From assembly GCA_900544435.1 (NCBI GenBank), contig UQVG01000006.1, positions 1 to 23,168 on the forward strand: a stretch of 23,168 nt of DNA, written 5' to 3'. A program made the position numbers and the translations under genes. This DNA comes from an uncultured Erysipelotrichaceae bacterium. Lineage in GTDB: Bacteria > Bacillota_I > Bacilli_A > Erysipelotrichales > Coprobacillaceae. Under the pieces are notes generated by a model. The model searched no databases. It was not told where the DNA came from and saw only the letters and a list, made by a program, of their open reading frames with translations. This document shows positions 18,165-23,168 of the stretch, one piece after another (the first letter of the stretch is position 1; every line of letters starts with the position of its first letter).

Positions 18165-19005
18165 ACAAAAAAGTTTTGAAAACGGAAAACCAACATTATA
18201 TTTAGTAGCAACACCTATTGGAAATTTAGATGAAATGACATATCGTTCTGTTAATATTCTTAAAAGTGTTCACTATATCGCAGCAGAAGATACAAGAAAT
18301 ACAGTTAAACTTCTTAATCATTTTCAAATTTCAACTAAGCTTATTTCACATCATGAACATAATATTAAGCAATCAATTCCTAAACTTATTCAATTATTAG
18401 AGGAAGGAAATGATATTGCATTAGTAAGTGATGCAGGTTATCCAGCAATTTCTGATCCGGGTTATGAACTTGTTAAAGAAGCAATAGAACATGAAATTAA
18501 TGTGGTTCCTATTTCTGGATGTAATGCATGTTTAGATGCTTTGGTTGTTTCTGGTATTGCACCACAGCCATTTATGTTTTATGGTTTTTTAGATCATTTA
18601 GATAAAAAGAAGAAAAAGGAATTAACTGAATTAAAGAAATATAAAGAAACTATTGTTTTTTATGAATCACCACATCGCATCAAAAAAACATTAACACTCA
18701 TGTTAGATATTTTAGGTGATAGAAATATTGCTTTATGTAGAGAAATTACAAAAAAGCATGAAGAGATTATTAGAGGGCATATTTCTGAAGTTATTTCTAT
18801 TGTAGATGAATTAAAGGGTGAAATGGTTATCGTTGTTGAAGGAAGCCAAGAAGAGGAAGTAGAAATTGTTTTTAATACAACTATCAAAGAAGATGTAGAT
18901 ATGTATATTGAAAAAGGTATGTCTACAAAAGACGCTATTAAAGAAGTTGCTAAACAAAGAAATCTTAATAAAAACAGTGTTTATCAAGAATACCATTCTA
19001 AGTAA
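18157..19005 (+). CDS. rsmI: 16S rRNA (cytidine(1402)-2'-O)-methyltransferase
   Basis: RsmI methylates the 2'-O of C1402 in the decoding centre of 16S rRNA. The product is 282 aa and belongs to the tetrapyrrole-methylase fold. 'LYLVATPIGNLDEMTYRSVNIL' (near 14-35), 'AAEDTRNT' (43-50), 'VSDAGYPAISDPGYELV' (about 91-107), 'FYGFLDHLDKKKK' and 'VFYESPHRIKKTL' are all family landmarks; the C-terminal 'KQRNLNKNSVYQEYHSK' is the usual helical end. The start ATG lies inside the trmN6 end, preceded by GGAGAG. It is the last gene of the tmk operon. In B. subtilis yazA separates the trmN6 and rsmI orthologues; it is absent here. Confidence 0.95.
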   Translation: MNRQKSFENGKPTLYLVATPIGNLDEMTYRSVNILKSVHYIAAEDTRNTVKLLNHFQISTKLISHHEHNIKQSIPKLIQLLEEGNDIALVSDAGYPAISDPGYELVKEAIEHEINVVPISGCNACLDALVVSGIAPQPFMFYGFLDHLDKKKKKELTELKKYKETIVFYESPHRIKKTLTLMLDILGDRNIALCREITKKHEEIIRGHISEVISIVDELKGEMVIVVEGSQEEEVEIVFNTTIKEDVDMYIEKGMSTKDAIKEVAKQRNLNKNSVYQEYHSK

Positions 19006-19016
19006 TGGTATTTTTT
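18989..19016 (+). terminator. Intrinsic terminator after rsmI, abutting parS
   Basis: A 9-bp stem AATACCATT/AATGGTATT (18989-18997 with 19004-19012) with a 6-nt loop ends in a T tract. The last T is the first base of a parS site. Confidence 0.85.
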
Positions 19017-19031
19017 GTTTCACGTGAAACA
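19016..19031. other. parS: parS centromere-like site (rsmI-deacetylase gap)
   Basis: A perfect TGTTTCACGTGAAACA, directly behind the T tract of the rsmI terminator and upstream of the deacetylase promoter region. Confidence 0.96.
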
Positions 19032-19062
19032 AAAGATAAATATATAAAAGGTGCTTTATTTG

Positions 19063-19071
19063 TGGTATATT
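19063..19071 (+). promoter_or_regulatory. Possible extended -10 promoter of the deacetylase gene
   Basis: TGGTATATT forms an extended -10 (TG-n-TATATT) 22 bp before the ATG. The region 17 bp upstream is AT-rich without a clear -35. It follows the rsmI terminator, so an independent promoter is needed here. Confidence 0.4.
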
Positions 19072-19093
19072 ATAAGAAGGAGGCAATGGGAAT

Positions 19094-20431
19094 ATGTACA
19101 GTAAAAAAAACTACAGTCATAGAAGACGTAGAAGAAGATTAAAACCAATACCAGTTATCATTACAGCATTGGTGTTTATATTAATAATAGGTGGAATTTA
19201 TTTCCTATTATTTGGTGGTAAAAATAAATATGAGGCCTATAATTCATATAATACAGATAATAAACACTATGGGACAGTTGAACATTATGAAAAAGAAAAT
19301 GATCAATTTTATATATCATTATATTATCCTAAAGTAAAAGAAAAAAATTTAAATAAAATGATTAAAGACTCATATAATACATATTTAAAATCTGAAAAAA
19401 AGAAAAAAGATCAAAAAGATATTCTCTATTTGGATTATTCATGTAAAAAAATTTATAAACAATATATAGTTATTGAATTGGATTATAAAAGAGTCAATGA
19501 AGATGAAACAAAAACAAAATCAACAAAACAAATAATGACATATGATTGTAAAACAAATCAATTATTAACTTTAAAGGATTGTTTACATGGTAAATATGGA
19601 GCGTTATTAGATCAACTAGGAGTAAAAAAATATGATAAAGAATCAACTGCTATTAAAGTAGGTAAGAAAGATTTTACATATTATACAGATAAAAAACTAA
19701 AAAACAAAGTTGTTGTTAATTATAAAAAGAATAAAGATTACATAAAACTTGCAAATAAAAATATTCCATCAAATGCACCGTTAGATGTGAAAGCTCCAAA
19801 ATTAATGAAAGTTGATCCAAAGAAAAAAATGGTTGCTATTACATTAGATGATGGACCACATAAAACATTAACAGAAAGAGCAATGAATGCTTTTGAAAAA
19901 TATAATGGTCGAGGTACTTTCTTTGAATTAGGACAAAATATGAATCTTTATCCAAATATTGTCAAATCAGTTTATGAAAGAGGTCATGAATTAGCAAGTC
20001 ATACATATAAACATGCGCAACTTACTAAATTAGATGCAGCAACATTAGATAGTGAAATTAGTAAAACACAAGAAGCTTGCTTTAAAGCTTGTGGTACAGA
20101 ACCAACATTGATCAGACCACCATACGGAGCTAAAAATGATACTGTTAAATCTGCTTTTCATTCTTATGGTTTAAGTATGATTTTATGGGATGGAGATACT
20201 GAAGATTGGCGTTATAGTAAAGCTGCAAATGGTGCACAAATTATATGTGATCATATTATTAGAGATACTAAAGCTAAAACAGGTGATGGTAATATAGTTT
20301 TGATACATGATATTCATGAAAATTCTGTAGCAGGATTGGAAATGGCTCTTGATCAATTGAGCAAGGAAGGATATCAATTTGTAACTGTGTCAGATTTATT
20401 GAAATATAGAGGACATTCTGATTATAAATAG
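19094..20431 (+). CDS. Membrane-anchored polysaccharide/peptidoglycan deacetylase (PdaC/PgdA-like)
   Basis: This 445-aa protein has a polybasic N-terminus (six Arg at 10-15), one membrane segment at about 18-41, an extracytoplasmic middle part (about 45-235, resembling the DUF4163/DUF3298 region of PdaC) and a C-terminal NodB deacetylase domain. All catalytic motifs are present: T250-L-D-D253-G-P-H (catalytic base and metal Asp), H303-T-Y-K-H307 (metal His pair), R341-P-P-Y-G, D368-T-E-D-W, and L-I-H405-D-I-H. It probably removes N-acetyl groups from cell-wall glycans, which typically raises lysozyme resistance; the sugar (GlcNAc or MurNAc) cannot be told. Shine-Dalgarno AAGGAGG (19077-19083). 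Flanked on each side by a terminator and a parS site, it is a monocistronic insertion into the rsmI-metS interval. Confidence 0.92.
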   Translation: MYSKKNYSHRRRRRRLKPIPVIITALVFILIIGGIYFLLFGGKNKYEAYNSYNTDNKHYGTVEHYEKENDQFYISLYYPKVKEKNLNKMIKDSYNTYLKSEKKKKDQKDILYLDYSCKKIYKQYIVIELDYKRVNEDETKTKSTKQIMTYDCKTNQLLTLKDCLHGKYGALLDQLGVKKYDKESTAIKVGKKDFTYYTDKKLKNKVVVNYKKNKDYIKLANKNIPSNAPLDVKAPKLMKVDPKKKMVAITLDDGPHKTLTERAMNAFEKYNGRGTFFELGQNMNLYPNIVKSVYERGHELASHTYKHAQLTKLDAATLDSEISKTQEACFKACGTEPTLIRPPYGAKNDTVKSAFHSYGLSMILWDGDTEDWRYSKAANGAQIICDHIIRDTKAKTGDGNIVLIHDIHENSVAGLEMALDQLSKEGYQFVTVSDLLKYRGHSDYK

Positions 20432-20455
20432 TATAGTTTAGGCTATACTATTTTT
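20430..20455 (+). terminator. Intrinsic terminator after the deacetylase gene, abutting parS
   Basis: TAGTATAG pairs with CTATACTA around a 6-nt loop (20429-20450), followed by five T. The next parS starts at the last T, repeating the arrangement seen after rsmI. Confidence 0.85.
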
Positions 20456-20470
20456 GTTTCACGTGAAACA
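20455..20470. other. parS: parS centromere-like site (deacetylase-metS gap)
   Basis: A perfect TGTTTCACGTGAAACA located 22 bp upstream of the metS -35 and right after a terminator. Third exact copy in the window. Confidence 0.96.
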
Positions 20471-20492
20471 TATTTTCTTTCAATGAAACTCA

Positions 20493-20521
20493 TTGACATT
20501 AATTTAAGGGTTTGATAAAGT
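20493..20521 (+). promoter_or_regulatory. Promoter of the metS T-box transcript
   Basis: A perfect -35 TTGACA (20493-20498), an exact 17-bp spacer and TAAAGT (20516-20521) with an extended -10 TGA immediately before it. The transcript would start near 20528, at the beginning of the T-box leader. Confidence 0.75.
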
Positions 20522-20527
20522 TAATAA

Positions 20528-20750
20528 GGATACAATAAATACGAAGAATGGAAGATGTTAAAGCAAGACATTTAGAGAGCTGGTGGGTGGTGAAAACCAG
20601 TATGTTAAACTTTAAGAGATGGCCCAGGAGTAGTTATTTCAAATAGTTAGAAATAATCGTTAACTGCGTTAAAGTTTTGAGTGACACAGCAATGTGTAAA
20701 AAAGGTGGTACCGCGATTATTCGTCCTTTTATAAGGACGTTTTTTTATTT
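20528..20750 (+). promoter_or_regulatory. T-box riboswitch leader, methionine type
   Basis: This tRNA-sensing leader has the standard order. Stem I has an AGAGAG apical motif and GGTGGTGAAAACC arm (about 20573-20600); TTAAAG (about 20558-20563) pairs with CTTTAA (20610-20615). The T-box sequence AAGGTGGTACCGCG (20702-20715) forms the antiterminator bulge whose TGGT/TGGN pairs with the uncharged tRNA end. A terminator hairpin follows at 20722-20747. A likely AUG specifier codon is 20619-20621 (an alternative ATG is at 20602). Uncharged tRNA-Met should favour the antiterminator and turn on metS. The specifier is inferred from position, not a folded model. Confidence 0.93.
20722..20747 (+). terminator. 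T-box regulated terminator
   Basis: CGTCCTT (20722-20728) pairs with AAGGACG (20733-20739) around a 4-nt loop, followed by eight T. It competes with the antiterminator that contains the T-box sequence just upstream. Confidence 0.85.
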
Positions 20751-20769
20751 TTATAAAGGAGATTAGAAG

Positions 20770-22731
20770 ATGAAAGACGAAAAAGATTATTATCTTACAA
20801 CAGCAATTACTTATACTTCAGGTAAACCTCATATTGGAAATACCTATGAAATTATTTTAGCTGATGCAATTGCTCGTTTTAAAAGACAAGAAGGGTACAA
20901 TGTTAGATTCCAAACAGGAACAGATGAACATGGACAAAAAATTGAAATTAAAGCTAAAGAAGCAGGAATTGAACCTAAGCAATATGTAGATCAAGTTGCA
21001 GGTGTTGTTAAAAATATTTGGGATATGATGGACACATCATATGATAGATTCATGAGAACAACAGATGAATATCATGAAAAACAAGTACAAAAAATCTTTA
21101 AAAAATTATATGACAAAGGTGATATTTACTTAGGACATTATGAAGGTAAATATTGTACAGCATGTGAATCATTCTTTACAGAATCACAATTAGTTGATGG
21201 TAAATGTCCAGATTGCGGAGGAGATGTTCATGATGCTAAAGAAGAAGCATACTTCTTTAAATTATCTAAATATCAAGATCGTTTAATTAAACATATTGAA
21301 GATCATCCAGAATTTATTCAACCAGTTTCAAGAAAAAATGAAATGATGAATAACTTCTTAAAACCAGGATTACAAGATTTATGTGTATCTAGAACGTCAT
21401 TTAAATGGTCTATTCCAGTTGATTTTGATCCTAAACATGTTGTTTATGTATGGATTGATGCATTAACTAACTATATTACAGGACTTGGATATGATGCAGA
21501 TGGAAATCATGGTGAACTATATAAAAAATTCTGGCCAGCTGATTTACATTTAATTGGTAAAGATATCGTTAGATTCCATACTATTTATTGGCCAATTATG
21601 TTAATGGCATTAGATATTCCATTACCAAAACAAGTATTTGGACATCCTTGGTTATTACAAGGTGAAAGCAAAATGTCTAAATCAAAAGGAAATGTTATTT
21701 ATGCAGATGATTTAGTAGATATCTTTGGTGTAGATGCAGTCAGATATTTTGTATTACATGAAATTCCATATGATAATGATGGAAGCATTACTTGGGATTT
21801 ATTAGTAGAAAGAATTAATAGTGATCTTGCTAATGTTTTAGGAAACTTAGTTAATAGAACAATTGCAATGTCTAATAAATACTTTGGTGGTATTGTAGAA
21901 AATAAAAATGTATGTGAACCAGTGGATCAAGAATTAAAAGATTTAGCGTTAGCTATGCCAGCTAAGTCTATTGCTAAAATGGATGAATTTAAAGCATCAA
22001 ATGCATTAGATGAAATCTTTAACTTATTAAGAAGAACAAATAAATACATCGATGAAACAATGCCATGGGTATTAGCTAAAGATGAAACTAAAAAAGATCG
22101 TTTAGCTACAGTATTATATAATTTAATTGAAGCAATTAGATTCTCATCTGTTATGTTATATCCATATATGCCTTCAACATCTACAAAAATTTTAGATCAA
22201 ATCAATACAGATCAACGTGACTTTGAAAGCTTAAAAGAATTTGGTAAATATGCTTCTGGAACTAAAGTTGTAGAAAAACCAGAAATGTTATTTGCAAGAT
22301 TAGATCCAAAAGAAGTTGCTAAAAAAGTAGAAGTAATTGAAGCAAAACAAAAAGCTTCTATTAAAGCTGTAAAAGAAAAGAAAGAAAAAGAAGCAAAAGA
22401 ATCAAAATCAGAAATTACAATTGATGATTTCTCTAAAGTAGAATTAAAAGTAGGAGAAGTTATTAAATGTGAAAAACATCCAAATGCTAATAAATTATTA
22501 GTAAGCCAAATTGATGTTGGTGAAGAAACACCAAGACAAATTGTTAGTGGAATTGCTGATGTTTATTCACCAGAAGAATTCGTTGGTAAAAAGGTTATTG
22601 TTGTAACAAACTTAAAACCAGCTAAATTAAGAGGAGTAGAATCACAAGGTATGGTTCTAGCAGGTGGAGATAAAAAAGTATTAGGTGTTGTTGAAGCAGG
22701 AGATTTACCAGTAGGAACAACAATCAGATAA
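20770..22731 (+). CDS. metS: Methionyl-tRNA synthetase with C-terminal tRNA-binding domain
   Basis: MetRS charges tRNA-Met and initiator tRNA. The product is 653 aa. The class I signature is H21-I-G-N24 and the K301-M-S-K-S305 loop is present. A zinc knuckle C129/C132 with C146/C149 lies in the connective domain. A Lys/Glu-rich linker (about 520-548) leads to a C-terminal EMAPII/Trbp111-like OB fold ('DFSKVELKVGEVIKCEKHPNANKLLVSQI', about 553-580, and 'NLKPAKLRGVESQGMVLA'), which provides extra tRNA binding and dimerisation as in many Firmicutes enzymes. The Shine-Dalgarno AAGGAG (20756-20761) precedes ATG. Expression is under the T-box leader. A bidirectional terminator follows. Confidence 0.98.
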   Translation: MKDEKDYYLTTAITYTSGKPHIGNTYEIILADAIARFKRQEGYNVRFQTGTDEHGQKIEIKAKEAGIEPKQYVDQVAGVVKNIWDMMDTSYDRFMRTTDEYHEKQVQKIFKKLYDKGDIYLGHYEGKYCTACESFFTESQLVDGKCPDCGGDVHDAKEEAYFFKLSKYQDRLIKHIEDHPEFIQPVSRKNEMMNNFLKPGLQDLCVSRTSFKWSIPVDFDPKHVVYVWIDALTNYITGLGYDADGNHGELYKKFWPADLHLIGKDIVRFHTIYWPIMLMALDIPLPKQVFGHPWLLQGESKMSKSKGNVIYADDLVDIFGVDAVRYFVLHEIPYDNDGSITWDLLVERINSDLANVLGNLVNRTIAMSNKYFGGIVENKNVCEPVDQELKDLALAMPAKSIAKMDEFKASNALDEIFNLLRRTNKYIDETMPWVLAKDETKKDRLATVLYNLIEAIRFSSVMLYPYMPSTSTKILDQINTDQRDFESLKEFGKYASGTKVVEKPEMLFARLDPKEVAKKVEVIEAKQKASIKAVKEKKEKEAKESKSEITIDDFSKVELKVGEVIKCEKHPNANKLLVSQIDVGEETPRQIVSGIADVYSPEEFVGKKVIVVTNLKPAKLRGVESQGMVLAGGDKKVLGVVEAGDLPVGTTIR

Positions 22732-22732
22732 A

Positions 22733-23167
22733 TTAAAATCGCATGAATTCATGCGATTTTTTCGTTTTATCTATATTTTTTTGAAGTTTACTGATTTCTG
22801 ATATTGAAAGAATATTTTCTTTTGCTTTTTCCAAAATATTTCTTACATTTTTGGTATTATTTTTGTTTTGTTTGAGAATATCATTTATAATTTCAGCATT
22901 ATTGTTTTTTATTTCATGTAATGTTTTAGATAGAGGTCTTTTGGTTATATAGCTTGCAATTTTAGGTGCTTGTATTGCCGAAAGCATTGTTGTAGCTAAT
23001 ATAATTGTTGATTTTAAACCTATTTTTTTCCTATCTTCAGGTGGTGTGTTTTTTATTTGATTTATTACATATGCAGAACTTGCAAGGGTTAGTATTGTTG
23101 GTACTTTCTTTTCAAGTTTTGCAGTTAATAATGGTTGGTCTAAGTATTTGCCTATAGCTGAAATGGT
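22733..23167 (-). CDS. Hypothetical protein, partial (5' end beyond window)
   Basis: This minus-strand frame is open from the right edge to TAA at 22733-22735, giving at least 144 codons. I do not recognise the family. It has two moderately hydrophobic stretches, around 'VPTILTLASSAYVINQI' and 'GLKSTIILATTMLSAIQAPKI', followed by a long Lys/Asn-rich C-terminal part that looks helical and probably cytoplasmic ('EIKNNNAEIINDILKQNKNN' to the end 'KKSHEFMRF'). A membrane-associated location is a guess. An internal ATG at 22987 is not needed as start because the frame continues upstream to the edge. It is the only gene on the minus strand and converges on metS, sharing its terminator. Confidence 0.6.
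   Translation of the reverse strand, partial: TISAIGKYLDQPLLTAKLEKKVPTILTLASSAYVINQIKNTPPEDRKKIGLKSTIILATTMLSAIQAPKIASYITKRPLSKTLHEIKNNNAEIINDILKQNKNNTKNVRNILEKAKENILSISEISKLQKNIDKTKKSHEFMRF
22735..22762. terminator. Bidirectional terminator between metS and the convergent gene
   Basis: A perfect 26-bp palindrome (22735-22760) centred on GAATTC has A runs on one side and T runs on the other, so it can end metS on the plus strand and the facing gene on the minus strand. It shares its first base with the stop codon of the minus-strand gene. Confidence 0.85.
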
Positions 23168-23168
23168 G

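Noticed and set aside
19086..19142. Short out-of-frame reading frame starting at ATG 19086 ahead of the deacetylase start
   Set aside because: The ATG is only two bases from the Shine-Dalgarno, which is too close. It encodes 18 codons without recognisable features.

Overview
This AT-rich window is a chromosomal replication-origin region from a low-GC Gram-positive bacterium. The gene order dnaA-dnaN-rlbA-recF-gyrB-gyrA followed by serS, ffs, tadA, dnaX, recR, tmk, holB, ricT, trmN6, rsmI and metS is the Firmicutes origin layout. A short, Alu-less SRP RNA, the low GC and the stripped-down gene set point to the Erysipelotrichia/Coprobacillaceae neighbourhood. The species assignment is inference, not something read directly from the sequence.

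Layout. Positions 1-446 hold the 3' end of an IS transposase that runs off the left edge. Positions 447-1184 contain no gene. From about 545 onward they carry a dense cluster of DnaA boxes (the upstream half of oriC) and the dnaA promoter. dnaA (start best placed at GTG 1194) and dnaN flank a second origin element at 2543-2656: two abutting DnaA boxes followed directly by TAA/TAG trinucleotides (a DnaA-trio) and an AT-only stretch, which is the likely unwinding site. A terminator closes dnaN. A good promoter at 3914-3942 then drives the tightly packed rlbA-recF-gyrB-gyrA operon, which ends in a hairpin holding the gyrA stop codon in its loop. A DUF4186 gene follows, then serS with its own promoter, a GNAT acetyltransferase, ffs, tadA, dnaX-recR, and tmk-holB-ricT-trmN6-rsmI. 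A membrane-anchored polysaccharide deacetylase comes next. metS follows under a T-box leader and carries a C-terminal tRNA-binding domain. Everything up to 22731 is on the plus strand, co-directional with replication leaving oriC. The last gene is on the minus strand, converges on metS, and is cut by the right edge.

How the parts work together. The window combines initiation (DnaA, oriC), the replisome clamp and its loader (DnaN, DnaX, HolB), topology (GyrA/B), recombination repair (RecF, RecR), dTTP supply (Tmk) and translation functions (SerRS, MetRS, TadA, RsmI, TrmN6, SRP RNA). Three perfect 16-bp parS sites (16413, 19016, 20455) lie within about 4 kb, and a one-mismatch copy lies in dnaX (13692), so this is also the likely ParB loading and origin-segregation zone. 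No parA or parB gene is in the window. Two of the parS sites sit immediately behind intrinsic terminators and bracket the deacetylase gene.

Compared with the Bacillus subtilis order, several linking genes are missing: ebfC/yaaK between dnaX and recR, yaaQ-yaaR between tmk and holB, the DnaA regulator yabA between ricT and trmN6, and yazA/abrB near rsmI. I found no CRISPR array, tRNA, rRNA, prophage or convincing new defence system. The most notable features are the origin architecture, the parS cluster and several compact regulatory overlaps.
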